From: Bryobacterales bacterium
Lineage (GTDB): Bacteria > Acidobacteriota > Terriglobia > Bryobacterales > UBA6623
DNA: 42,999 nucleotides
Direction: 5' to 3'
Assembly: GCA_028819255.1 (NCBI GenBank)
Contig: JAPPMB010000060.1
Coordinates: forward strand, 106,381-149,379
The notes below the pieces were generated by a model, which was not told where the DNA came from, did not search any database, and worked only from the letters and a program-made list of their open reading frames with translations. Position 1 is the first letter of the stretch. Each line of letters starts with the position of its first letter. Shown in pieces: positions 34,435-42,956 of the stretch. A program made the translations under genes and the position numbers.

Positions 34435-36621
34435 ATGAAGAGAATCCTTGTTCCGGCCCTGATCCTGGGCCTGACAATTCCAGCCCTTCCTGTTTTCGCG
34501 GCCACCGCCGACGAGGCCCGCGTCACGTTCCTGAAGGACGTGATGCCGATCCTCAACAACACCGGCTGCACCGCGGGGGCCTGCCACGGCTCGGCGAAGG
34601 GCAAGAACGGCTTCAAGCTCTCCCTGCGCGGATACGATGCGCAGTTCGACTACCGCGCACTGCTCTTCGAGGTCGCCGGCCGCCGGTTCAACAGGGCCGT
34701 TCCCGCGGCGAGCCTGATGCTGGCCAAGCCGACCATGCGCGTGCCGCACGAGGGCGGCGTGCGGTTCGGCGAGGACTCGGACGCGTTCCGGACCATCGAG
34801 AAATGGATGTCGCAGGGCGCCCCGTTCGGAGACACCGAGGCCGACACCGTGACCAAGCTGGTGGTCCGGCCCGAGGAGATCCTGCTCGAGGAGCCCGGCA
34901 AGGAGGCGGCCCTGGCGGTGACGGCGCACTACGGGGACGGCTCCACGAGGGACGTGTCGAACCTGGCCGTGCTCGAGAGCAACTCCACGAGCACCGCCAA
35001 GATCGAAGGTGCGAAGGTTCTCGGCGAGCGCATCGGCGAGGCCGCGATCATGGTCCGCTACGAGGGCAAGTTCACCACCGTTCCGCTGACCGTGCTCAAC
35101 CCGGCGCCGGGCTTCGCCTGGAAGAAGGTGCCACAGAACAACTACATCGACAAGCAAATCGACGCCAAGCTCAAGCGGCTGAAGATCCAGCCCTCCGAGC
35201 TAGCCAGCGACGCGGTGTTCCTGCGGCGCGTCCATCTCGACCTGACCGGCATCCCGCCGACGCCGGAGCAGGCCGCCGAGTTCCTCGGCGATCCGGACTC
35301 GTCCAGGGCCAAGCGCGCCAGGGTGATCGACGATCTGGTCGGCAGCCGCGCCTACGTGGACCACTGGTCGCTCAAGTGGGGCGACCTGCTCCAGTCCAAC
35401 CGCAAGCACCTGGGCGAGAAGGGAATGTGGGCGTTCCGGCAGTGGATCCGCGACGCGATCGCCTCCAACCAGCCCTACGACGACTTCGTCCGGGAACTGC
35501 TCACGTCGGTCGGCAGCACGTTCCAGTCTCCGGCAGCCAACTACTTCCGGGTGAACGACGACCCGAAGCTTGCGATGGAGACCACGACCCAGCTCTTCCT
35601 GGGCGTGCGCATGGTCTGCGCGCAGTGCCACGACCATCCGTTCGAGCGCTGGACGCAGAACCAGTACTTCCAGCTGGCCGCGTTCTTTGCGGCGGTAGGC
35701 ATGAAGCCCGGCTTCGACAGCGACGAGCAGATCGTCTACGTCAAGCGCGACGACACCGAATTCCGGCATCCGACGACGAACAAGCCCGTGATGCCCGAGT
35801 ACCTCCTCGCCTCCGCCGGCTCCCCTCCGGTCGGCGCGTTCGGAGACAGCCGCGAGGCCTTGGCCGAATGGCTGACCTCGGAGAAAAACCCGTACTTCGC
35901 GAAGGCCATCACGAACCGCGTGTGGAGCTACTTCTTCGGCCGCGGCATCATCGAGCCGGTCGACGACATCCGCGGGTCCAACCCGCCCATCAATCCGGCG
36001 CTGCTGGACGCCCTCGAGAAGGACTTCGTCGAGAGCGGCTTCGACCTCCAGCACCTGATCCGGACGATCGTAGGCTCCAGGACGTACCAAGCGGCGATGG
36101 AGACGAACGAGTGGAACGAGAGCGACGACATCAACTTCTCGCACTTCCAGCCGCGCCGTCTGCCCGCAGAGTCGCTGCTGGACGCGATGACCATCGCGAC
36201 CGGCTCCCGACCGGACTTTCCCGAGGTGCCTGAGGACTTCAGCGCCCAGCAGCTGCCGGATCCGCACGTCGACACGAGCGGCTTCCTGAACATGTTCGGC
36301 CGTCCCGAGCGCGAGTCGCCGTGCGAGTGCGAGCGCCGGAACGACCTCAGCCTGCCGCTGGCCATGAGCCTGGTCAACGGCCCCACTCTCGCCGACGCGA
36401 TCGCGAATCCCGAAGGACGGATCGCCAAGGCGATTCTCGCGGGCCGCAGCGACCGGGAGCTGGTCGAGGAGCTGTACCTGGCGGCGCTGAGCCGCTACCC
36501 GACCGCCGAGGAGCTCGACCGGGCGATGACCTACCTGGGAAGCTCGCCGGGGCGGGCGGCCAAGGCGCAGGACATGCTCTGGGCCCTGGTCAACTCCAAC
36601 GCGTTCCTGTTCAACCGGTAG
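34435..36621 (+). CDS. DUF1549/DUF1553 secreted cytochrome-like protein
   Basis: A 728-residue exported protein of the planctomycete-type cytochrome group. A signal peptide (MKRILVPALILGLTIPALPVFA) is followed by an unusual heme-like CTAGACH (CX4CH) in a GCTAGACHGSAKGKNGFKL context (about 43-60). A BIG2-like immunoglobulin domain spans about 140-220 (LAVTAHYGDGSTRDVSNLAVLES). DUF1549 spans about 235-430, with RRVHLDLTGIPPTPEQ and a standard heme motif CAQCH in MVCAQCHDHPFERWTQ. DUF1553 follows (about 470-715, with GDSREALAEWLTSEKNPYFAKAITNRVWSYFFGRGIIEP). GGGAG is upstream of the ATG. The usual next gene, DUF1501, is missing. Its stop codon overlaps the end of the convergent Fe-S gene by 11 bases. 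Confidence 0.93.
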   Translation: MKRILVPALILGLTIPALPVFAATADEARVTFLKDVMPILNNTGCTAGACHGSAKGKNGFKLSLRGYDAQFDYRALLFEVAGRRFNRAVPAASLMLAKPTMRVPHEGGVRFGEDSDAFRTIEKWMSQGAPFGDTEADTVTKLVVRPEEILLEEPGKEAALAVTAHYGDGSTRDVSNLAVLESNSTSTAKIEGAKVLGERIGEAAIMVRYEGKFTTVPLTVLNPAPGFAWKKVPQNNYIDKQIDAKLKRLKIQPSELASDAVFLRRVHLDLTGIPPTPEQAAEFLGDPDSSRAKRARVIDDLVGSRAYVDHWSLKWGDLLQSNRKHLGEKGMWAFRQWIRDAIASNQPYDDFVRELLTSVGSTFQSPAANYFRVNDDPKLAMETTTQLFLGVRMVCAQCHDHPFERWTQNQYFQLAAFFAAVGMKPGFDSDEQIVYVKRDDTEFRHPTTNKPVMPEYLLASAGSPPVGAFGDSREALAEWLTSEKNPYFAKAITNRVWSYFFGRGIIEPVDDIRGSNPPINPALLDALEKDFVESGFDLQHLIRTIVGSRTYQAAMETNEWNESDDINFSHFQPRRLPAESLLDAMTIATGSRPDFPEVPEDFSAQQLPDPHVDTSGFLNMFGRPERESPCECERRNDLSLPLAMSLVNGPTLADAIANPEGRIAKAILAGRSDRELVEELYLAALSRYPTAEELDRAMTYLGSSPGRAAKAQDMLWALVNSNAFLFNR

Positions 36622-38506
36622 CGGCGCCCGGAGAGGGCAGGCGCTCGGCGACGAGCTCGGCGACATCGACGACGCGGATCTCGTCGCGGCCGGCCTGGCC
36701 GGCGGCGTCCCGCAGCATGATCGGGCAGTAAGGGCAGGCCACCGCAACGGTGTCCGCCCCCGTGGTCTCGGCTTCCTCGAACCGCCTGTGGTTGACGCGG
36801 CCTCCGGGAAGCTCCACGCTGTCGTCGGCGATGTAGAGCTGCCCACCGCCGGCGCCGCAGCAGAAGGTGCGCTCTCCGTGGTGCTCCATCTCGCGCAGGT
36901 CCGCACCCAGTCCGCGCAGGATCTCGCGAGGCTGGTCGACCACCCCGCGGCCCCGTGAGAGGTAGCAGGGGTCGTGGAAAGTGACCGTCCCAGCGGAACC
37001 TCCCAGCGGCAGGGAGTCCACGAGTCCGGCAAGCAGCTCCGAGTGGTGCACCACCTCGATGCCGAGCTCCCGGAATTCGGGCTGCTGGCGGTAGTCGACG
37101 TCGAACATGCGGGCGCAATGTGGATCGCAGGTCACGATCTTCCGCACGCCGTTGGAGCGCAGCGCGCCGATGGTCTGCTCGGACAGCTCGAGATACAGGT
37201 ACTCGTTCCCCGTGCGGCGGGCGGGCTCGCCGCAGCAGGTCTCGGACGCGAGCACCCCCCAGGAGACCTGCGCCGCGTCCAGAATCCTCTGCATTGACCG
37301 GACGACCTCGTGGCCGTGCGCGTCATAGCTGCAGCCGCAGCCCAGCCAGAGTAGCCATTCGAACCCCTTCCCGTAGATCGGGAGCGCCTCCGTCCGCAGA
37401 AGCTTCCGGCGGACCTCCTGGGAGACGCCCCACGCGTTGTGCGGCGAGCGCTCCATGGTGGTGAACATCTGAGACAGCCTGTCGCTGCTTGTACGCCCCT
37501 CGCTCACCAGACCGCGGCGCAGGTCGAGAATCTTGAAGCCAACGTGCTCGATGCCGACGGGACACGCCACTTCGCAGGCGCCGCACGAGAGGCACTCGAA
37601 CAGCTCCCGCTCGTGGATCCATGCCTCGCCGCGGGAGATGCGGGCCTCGTCGCCGACGATGGTGTCGCCGCCTGCAAGAAGCCCCTTCTGCATCTGCAGC
37701 ACGATCCTCTTGGGATCGAGCGTGCCGCCGATCAGGTTCGCCGGACAGTTGTCGGTGCAGCGGCCGCACTCGACGCAGGAGTTGACGTCCAGGACGTCCT
37801 TCTGGGACAGGTCGGCGAACGAGATCATGCCGAAGTCGTCGTCGTCCTCCTCGCGCAGCGCGCGCATGGAGCTGGTGACGCTCCCGCGGAAGAAGATCGC
37901 GACAGGAGCCAGGACGAGGTGCAGGTGCTTGGAGTTCGGAATGAGCCAGAGCATGCCGAGCAGTGCCGCCGAATGCACCCACCAGTTCAACCTCCAGGAT
38001 TCCGAAGGCGGATCGAGGACCAGCCAGTCGGCAAGATAGGTTGCCATCAGGGTGACGATGAGGATCGTCACCAAGGCGGATGTCCGAGACAGGTGGTCCC
38101 CGAGGGCCCTGGGACGGACAACGAACCGCCTGTAGCTCAGGCCCAGGATTCCCGCCAGCACTGCAACCGCCCAGACGCCGGCGAAGTCCGCATACCACGA
38201 ATGGCCAGCCTCGGCGGTGTCGAGGCCAAAGAACCCGGTGGCGAAATGCTCCAGGCTGACCCACGCGAATGCGAAGAAGCCCCACATGACGAGGGCATGC
38301 AGCAGGCCGGCGACGGGCCGTTCGCGGATCACCCGCGTCTGAAGGACCACTTCCGCGAAGACGGACCAGAGGCGTCGGGCGACCCTGTCAAACCCGAGGT
38401 TGCGGTCCCTGGCCGCCCGCATGGGCCGGAGCCGTCTCAACACGGTCCTGATGAAGTAGGCGGCGCTCGCCAGAACGGCGAGCATTAAGAGGATCCGTTC
38501 GACCAC
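36611..38506 (-). CDS. membrane Fe-S oxidoreductase, EtfD-like (CCG domains)
   Basis: A 631-residue protein joining a membrane cytochrome-b-like part to an iron-sulfur part. Hydrophobic helices lie in about 1-20, 65-90, 108-125, 142-165 and 178-208, as in nitrate-reductase gamma-like domains. Two 4Fe-4S sites follow: CVECGRCTDNCP (C244, C247, C250, C254) and CLSCGACEVACP (C305, C308, C311, C315). Then come two cysteine-rich CCG domains as in heterodisulfide reductase, with CCGEPARR (C424-425) and CCGAGGGQ (C549-550) plus HDPCYL. This matches EtfD, which is proposed to pass electrons from acyl-CoA dehydrogenase ETF to quinone. No etfAB is in the window, so the partner is inferred. The start is GTG; TATGAT lies just upstream, suggesting a short leader. 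Confidence 0.88.
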   Translation of the reverse strand: MVERILLMLAVLASAAYFIRTVLRRLRPMRAARDRNLGFDRVARRLWSVFAEVVLQTRVIRERPVAGLLHALVMWGFFAFAWVSLEHFATGFFGLDTAEAGHSWYADFAGVWAVAVLAGILGLSYRRFVVRPRALGDHLSRTSALVTILIVTLMATYLADWLVLDPPSESWRLNWWVHSAALLGMLWLIPNSKHLHLVLAPVAIFFRGSVTSSMRALREEDDDDFGMISFADLSQKDVLDVNSCVECGRCTDNCPANLIGGTLDPKRIVLQMQKGLLAGGDTIVGDEARISRGEAWIHERELFECLSCGACEVACPVGIEHVGFKILDLRRGLVSEGRTSSDRLSQMFTTMERSPHNAWGVSQEVRRKLLRTEALPIYGKGFEWLLWLGCGCSYDAHGHEVVRSMQRILDAAQVSWGVLASETCCGEPARRTGNEYLYLELSEQTIGALRSNGVRKIVTCDPHCARMFDVDYRQQPEFRELGIEVVHHSELLAGLVDSLPLGGSAGTVTFHDPCYLSRGRGVVDQPREILRGLGADLREMEHHGERTFCCGAGGGQLYIADDSVELPGGRVNHRRFEEAETTGADTVAVACPYCPIMLRDAAGQAGRDEIRVVDVAELVAERLPSPGAATG

Positions 38507-39072
38507 AGCATAGGATCATATCGCGGGAGGTTAGAGGAATCTGCCGGACAGGCGAATCGATTCGGGAGCGTTGCATCAACCCTTGCAGACCACCGGAAAG
38601 CGGAGCCCTGCTCCGGCTGATTCTCCCGAGCGGCCATGAATCAGCTAGACAACGAAGTCTCGGTCAGCTCTCGGTTTGGCACCTTCCTCCCCATCGTGGG
38701 TGCGTGTTCCTCGCAGATGTGACTCCCTAGGGCCCTGCGGCTCGGAAACCGCTCGGCGCCCGGGATGGCCGCTATCCGGTCGACGGCCTCAGGCGCACCC
38801 GTGGTCCGCTGGATTCAAGACTGCCTTCCCATTCAGCCTCGTCCGTCCCGACAAGCAAGCATGCCGTTGCGCAGCCGCCCTCCGAACTCCCTCGAATCTG
38901 GGCGGTCCCGCGGGCGGCGGACCGCCCGGACCCCTCAGGTCGTCGCTTGTGTGATTCTCAGCTACTCGCGGGCGCTAGCGGATCTGAGCGGAGGAGCCGA
39001 GCGATCGGTTTCCTACCGCGAACGGCCCCGGCTTGGAGGATCCCCGTGGACCGGTACAGTAGTACCCGAGCC
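38507..39072. other. gap before the DUF1703 gene
   Basis: About 565 bases between divergent genes. A perfect 9-base hairpin occurs at 38900-38927 (GGGCGGTCC/GGACCGCCC, 10-base loop). The downstream frame is open through part of it, but its translation is not protein-like. I find no trace here of the missing 5' part of drmB. Confidence 0.45.
38900..38927. terminator. hairpin upstream of the DUF1703 gene
   Basis: A perfect 9-bp stem GGGCGGTCC/GGACCGCCC with a 10-base loop. No U-run follows on either strand. It could terminate stray transcription into the accessory patch or be a leftover element end. Confidence 0.3.
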
Positions 39073-40620
39073 ATGTCCAGGCGCCTCCTGCCGATCGGCA
39101 TCCAGAGCTTCCGCAACCTCCGCGAGCGCGGCTGCTACTACGTGGACAAGACCGGCTACGCGCTGCGCATGGTCGAGCAGGGCACGCACTACTTCCTGTC
39201 GCGGCCGCGGCGCTTCGGCAAGAGCCTGTTCCTCGACACGCTCAAGGAGCTGTTCGAGGGCAGCCGGGAGCTGTTCGAGGGGCTGGAGGCCTGCGACCGC
39301 TGGGACTGGTCGGTGCGTCATCCGGTCGTAAGGCTCGACTTCAGCGGCGGCAACTTCAAGGTTCCGGGCTACCTGGAGGTGAACCTGATGGCGCAGCTCG
39401 ACGCCATCGAGGACGAGGCTGGGGTCCAAGGTCGCTACCGCACCGGGCCGGAGCGCTTCGGCCACCTGATTCGGACCTTGCATCGCCAGACCGGGCAGCC
39501 GGTGGCGGTGCTGGTCGACGAGTACGACAAGCCGATCCTGGACGCACTGGAGGAGGAGGAAGTCGCGCGCGCCAACCGCGACTACCTGCGCGGCCTGTAC
39601 TCGATGGTCAAGTCCGGCGACGCCCACATCCGGTTCTGCTTCCTGACGGGGGTGAGCAAGTTCTCCAAGGTCAGCCTCTTCTCCGGCCTGAACAATCTGG
39701 TCGACATCACCATGGAACCGCAGTACTCTTCCGTGTGCGGCTACACGGAGGCCGACCTCGACGCGGTGTTCGCACCGGAGCTCGAGGGACTCGACCGGGA
39801 GCGCGTCCGGGAGTGGTACAACGGCTACCGCTGGGGCGGCGAGGAGACGGTCTACAATCCCTTCGACGCGCTGCTGCTGTTCCGCAAGCGCGAGTTCAGC
39901 CCGTGGTGGTTCGAGACCGGCACGCCGCGGTTCCTGGTGGAGACGCTGGTCGAGCGCGGCATCCCGACGCCGAGCCTGGAGGGGATGCTGGCCAGCAACG
40001 ACCTGCTGTCGACCTTCGACGTCGGCGACATCGCGACCGAGGCGCTGCTGTTCCAGACCGGCTATCTCACCATTGTGGGCAGGGAGGACTGGGACGGCGA
40101 GCCAATCTATCGGCTGGGCTATCCGAACCGGGAGGTGCGCCAGAGCCTGAACCGCAGCCTGCTGCAGCATCTCGGGCAGGACCTTTCGCGGCTGACGGCG
40201 GATCGGGTGCGGCTCGGCCCCCTGCTCCGCGACGGCGACATCCCGGGCCTGGGAGCACTGTTGCGGTCGGTCTTCGCGGGCATCCCGCACCAGTGGCACA
40301 CGCGCAACGAGATCGCGCGCTTCGAGGGCTACTACGCGAGCGTGTTCTACTCGTACTTTGCGGGCGCTGGCATGGACGTGAGCGTGGAGGAGAGCAGTAG
40401 CGGAGGGCGGCTGGACATGGCGGTGAAGACGGAAGGCCGGGTGTATCTGTTCGAGTTCAAGGTGGCGGAGCGCGCGGGTCCCGGGGCGGCGCTAGCGCAG
40501 CTGAAGGAGCGGGGCTACGCGGACAAGTACCGTCACCTGGGGGGGCCGGTGCATCTGGTGGGGGTGGAGTTCAGCGAGAAGGACCGGAACGTGGCGAGGT
40601 TCGAGACGGAGCTGGCCTGA
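39073..40620 (+). CDS. AAA-ATPase_like/PD-(D/E)XK nuclease protein (DUF1703 type)
   Basis: A 515-residue protein of the widespread AAA-ATPase_like plus PDDEXK family. The N-terminus LPIGIQSFRNLRERGCYYVDKTGYA is the family signature. A Walker A-like RPRRFGKSLFLDTL has GKS at 49-51, and Walker B is VAVLVDEYDKPIL (about 139-151). The middle contains YNGYRWGGEETVYNPFDALL. The C-terminus has a PD-(D/E)XK nuclease core: D448 in GRLDMAV, then E461 and K463 in YLFEFKV, followed by ALAQLKERGYADKY. These genes occur in many copies in some genomes and behave like selfish or defence-related elements; function is unknown. All motifs look intact. I use ATG 39073 (MSRRLLPIGIQ). It ends just before the truncated drmB. 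Confidence 0.9.
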   Translation: MSRRLLPIGIQSFRNLRERGCYYVDKTGYALRMVEQGTHYFLSRPRRFGKSLFLDTLKELFEGSRELFEGLEACDRWDWSVRHPVVRLDFSGGNFKVPGYLEVNLMAQLDAIEDEAGVQGRYRTGPERFGHLIRTLHRQTGQPVAVLVDEYDKPILDALEEEEVARANRDYLRGLYSMVKSGDAHIRFCFLTGVSKFSKVSLFSGLNNLVDITMEPQYSSVCGYTEADLDAVFAPELEGLDRERVREWYNGYRWGGEETVYNPFDALLLFRKREFSPWWFETGTPRFLVETLVERGIPTPSLEGMLASNDLLSTFDVGDIATEALLFQTGYLTIVGREDWDGEPIYRLGYPNREVRQSLNRSLLQHLGQDLSRLTADRVRLGPLLRDGDIPGLGALLRSVFAGIPHQWHTRNEIARFEGYYASVFYSYFAGAGMDVSVEESSSGGRLDMAVKTEGRVYLFEFKVAERAGPGAALAQLKERGYADKYRHLGGPVHLVGVEFSEKDRNVARFETELA

Positions 40621-41333
40621 GCGGCGAGCCCGGCAGCCTCCGGGCGCCCGGCAATGGCACGGACTCAGGGATTCCGGAGCTGCCCAGGCACAACCGCTGG
40701 GGCGTCCGCGCTGAACTGGCGCCGGATCCCTCTTGGCTTCCGGCCGTCGAGAACCGTGGCGAGGGCATTTTTCTGTCGCTCAAGCCGAACGCTGTCAGGA
40801 ATTGGCTGGACAGACCTGCGGTAAGGGAGCGGGTTGCTGCGCTGAAGCGGGGCTACAGACTCTGGCTGGAAAAGAGGAAGGACAAGCATCCTTCGTTTCC
40901 TGGCGGCGCCTACATCCTTCTCCACACGCTCTCACACTTGCTCATGCAGTCGGTGGCGATCCGCTGCGGCTACCCCGCGACGGCCATCCGGGAACGAATC
41001 TATCTCCCAGACGAGGCCTACGGCATCCTCTTGTACACCGCGTCTCCCGATGCCGAGGGCACCCTCGGCGGTCTGGTCCAGCAGGCGTCCGGCATTGGGC
41101 GTCATCTGGAGCGCGCGCTGCGTGCAGGGGCACTCTGTTTGAGTGATCCAATCTGTGCGCAACACAGTCCCGAAGACGAGCTCGAAGAGCGATGGCTCCA
41201 GGGCGCCGCGTGCCACAACTGCTCGCTGATCGCGGAGACCTCCTGCGAGATGCGGAACGAGTACCTTGACCGGGCACTTGTCGTTCCGACACTCTCCATC
41301 CGCAACGCGGCGTTCTTCGAGGCTCCGGAATGA
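40621..41333 (+). pseudogene. drmB: drmB (DISARM, DUF1998) C-terminal fragment
   Basis: Homology-like sequence begins about 35 bases after the DUF1703 stop codon. It runs in one frame: RHNRWGVRAELAPDPSWLP, ENRGEGIFLSLKPNAVRNWL, YILLHTLSHLLMQSVAIRCGYPATAIRERIYL, ILLYTASPDAEGTLGGLVQQA, then CLSDPIC and ACHNCSLIAETSCEMRNEYLDRALVV. The LHTLSHLLM and TASPD-x-(E/D)-G-(S/T)-LGGLV motifs and the cysteine set are those of DrmB, the DUF1998 protein of DISARM phage defence. The upstream helicase-like part (more than half the protein) is gone. No ATG, GTG or TTG exists in frame before 40938. It is therefore a truncated gene that could at most give a 131-residue product. It overlaps drmC by four bases (ATGA). 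Confidence 0.75.
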
Positions 41334-42112
41334 CACGGACCCTCCTGAGTCTGCCTCCGTACATTCGGAGCAGGCTCGCCGACGCGCTGGCAACCGGTGG
41401 CCTCGCCCCGCCGTTCACGGAGTTTTCCGTGCGTGCCGCAATCGGCGGCGCCGAGGTGCCGCCCGACCTTGTCAGAGTTCTTCGGGATTGGGAGCGTGAA
41501 GGGGTAACGGGCCGTGTAGCTTCTCTCTGGATCCGGAGCCTGGGCGAGGCGGCGTCAAGCGTGGAGCGGGCGAGACTCGTCTGGACGGGGCCCTCCGCGA
41601 AAGGGCTCCTCTCGCGCAACACTCGCCAGGTCTACGAAGAGTTGGTGCGGGGTGCGCGCCGGACGCTATGGATCAGCAGCTATACGTACTTCCATGGCCC
41701 CGAGGCATTCCGTCTGCTCGCAAAGCGGATGGATGAGCTTCCGGGCATGAGGGTCACTCTCATGCTCAACATCCGGCGCAGCAGCGGCGACTCAAGTTCT
41801 CTCGAGGATGTGGTCAGTCGGTTTGCCGACCGGTTCTGGAAAGAAGACTGGCCAGGTGGCACCCGACCGGTTGTGTACTACGACCCAAGGTCCCTGGACC
41901 GTGACGGCCCCGCGAGCGTGCTCCATGCCAAGGCGGTCGTGGCTGACGAGGAACGGCTCTTCGTCACCTCCGCCAACCTGACCGAGGCGGCAATGGATCG
42001 CAACATCGAAATCGGCGTTTTGTTCCGGGACAGGACCTTGGCGCGTACCGCTGTGGCACACTTTCGCGGACTGGTCGACCAGGAGTTCCTGCACCGTCTG
42101 CCCAATGGATAG
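41330..42112 (+). CDS. drmC: DISARM protein DrmC, phospholipase D fold
   Basis: A 260-residue protein of the phospholipase D/Nuc superfamily. Residues about 1-80 are helical and variable. The PLD-like core contains LWISSYTYFHGPEAFRLLAKRMDE (about 113-136) and a single complete HKD-type motif, VLHAKAVVADEERLFVTSANLTEAAMDRNIEIGVLF, with H199, K201, D206 and N216. One motif per chain implies a dimer if active. The length, the position directly after a drmB sequence, and the ATGA overlap with it identify it as DrmC, whose loss is reported to be tolerated in DISARM. No drmA helicase, methylase, drmD or drmE lies in the window. Whether it is still expressed without intact drmB is unknown. Confidence 0.85.
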   Translation: MTRTLLSLPPYIRSRLADALATGGLAPPFTEFSVRAAIGGAEVPPDLVRVLRDWEREGVTGRVASLWIRSLGEAASSVERARLVWTGPSAKGLLSRNTRQVYEELVRGARRTLWISSYTYFHGPEAFRLLAKRMDELPGMRVTLMLNIRRSSGDSSSLEDVVSRFADRFWKEDWPGGTRPVVYYDPRSLDRDGPASVLHAKAVVADEERLFVTSANLTEAAMDRNIEIGVLFRDRTLARTAVAHFRGLVDQEFLHRLPNG

Positions 42113-42217
42113 TTGTTGCTGACTACGCGTATCCGTTCGAGCGATCCGCGGTCGATGTTCGCGGGGCAAGCCAGTGAGCATCGCTTTCCTGTCCGCAGAG
42201 CAGCTTGTCAACGCAGA

Positions 42218-42234
42218 TGCCGTGTGGCACGGCA
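42218..42234. terminator. hairpin between convergent genes
   Basis: TGCCGTG-TGG-CACGGCA is a perfect 7-bp stem with a 3-base loop, between the ends of drmC and the minus-strand Uma2 gene. It is placed to serve both directions. No U-run is present, so it is only a candidate. Confidence 0.4.
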
Positions 42235-42286
42235 GTCGACGGCGCGAATCGGTACGCGCACACTGTCCTTCCGTTTGTGCGCCGGC

Positions 42287-42922
42287 TCACGTACCGTCGC
42301 TGGGCGCACTACAGGCTCCAGCCCCCAGCCGTTTCGCCAGTCTCGCCCTCACCTTGGCTAGTTCGCGTTCCGTCCGAATCCGGCCCTGCCGCTCCTTCTC
42401 GAGGGCGCGTTCCTCCTCCCTGCGGGCAAGTTCCGCCTCCTTGCGGGCGCGCATCGACTCCTCGTAGGACCGCAGATCCTCCCCGGCAATCGGGTCGAAG
42501 AACCGCAATTCGCGAAAATCGCCCCCCGATCCCCGCTTTTTCACCCGCAGATCCAGACTCAGCACCTCACTCCTAATTCGCTCGTCCCCAAGCCGCGGCA
42601 GCGCTTCCCAACAGCCCTCCCGCAAGACCTCGCCCACCAGCCGGTGCCTGCTCATCCCGGCCATCCGACTGCTCAAGGGCGCGTATCGAAAGTATTCCCG
42701 CACCCCCAGCTCCGCATAGAGCGTCCGCTTCTCCATCGCCTCCCTCTCCTGCTTTGAGTCCGAGACCACCTCCAGCACGAAATCCGGCGCACGTCCGCCT
42801 TCTGCCCAGATCCGGTAGTTGCGGCGGTGCGAACCGTCCACTCCCAGCACCACCATTACGTCCGGCGCCACACGCGCCCGCTTGTCGCCCTCCCGGTAGT
42901 AGACGAGAAGATCGGTCGCCAC
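42287..42922 (-). CDS. Uma2 family (DUF820) protein, short N-terminus
   Basis: A 211-residue paralog of the protein at 25232-26134. Matching segments are APDVMVVLGVDGS, APDFVLEVVSDSKQ, YAELGVREYFRYAPLSSRMAGM and GEVLREGCWEALPRLGDERI. The tail is again a charged coiled coil (MRARKEAELARREEERALEKERQGRIRTERELAKVRARL). The start is a GTG at 42922, about where residue 80 of the paralog falls, so the first strands of the fold are missing. Upstream codons still read IPIHFKGCGF, like SLHFEGRGY in the paralog, but a TAG stops that frame near 42973 (minus). The gene is therefore probably truncated at its 5' end, or its start lies beyond a damaged region. Confidence 0.75.
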   Translation of the reverse strand: MATDLLVYYREGDKRARVAPDVMVVLGVDGSHRRNYRIWAEGGRAPDFVLEVVSDSKQEREAMEKRTLYAELGVREYFRYAPLSSRMAGMSRHRLVGEVLREGCWEALPRLGDERIRSEVLSLDLRVKKRGSGGDFRELRFFDPIAGEDLRSYEESMRARKEAELARREEERALEKERQGRIRTERELAKVRARLAKRLGAGACSAPSDGT

Positions 42923-42950
42923 GAATCCGCAGCCCTTGAAATGAATGGGA

Positions 42951-42956
42951 ATTATA
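42951..42956 (-). promoter_or_regulatory. possible -10 element of the second Uma2 gene
   Basis: TATAAT on the minus strand, about 28 bases before the GTG start, in a short AT-rich pocket that contrasts with the GC-rich surroundings. No good -35 is found at 16-18 bases. The pocket also carries two GCACTTA copies on the minus strand. Confidence 0.3.

Noticed and set aside
34803..37032. Long frames on both strands inside the DUF1549/1553 gene and beyond
   Set aside because: They are out of phase with clear domain sequence and are explained by strong GC bias at third positions.
40621..41333. Reading the DUF1998 piece as the end of an MrfA-type helicase
   Set aside because: The CLSDPIC and ACHNCSLIAETSC cysteine pattern and the overlap with a PLD gene fit DrmB better.
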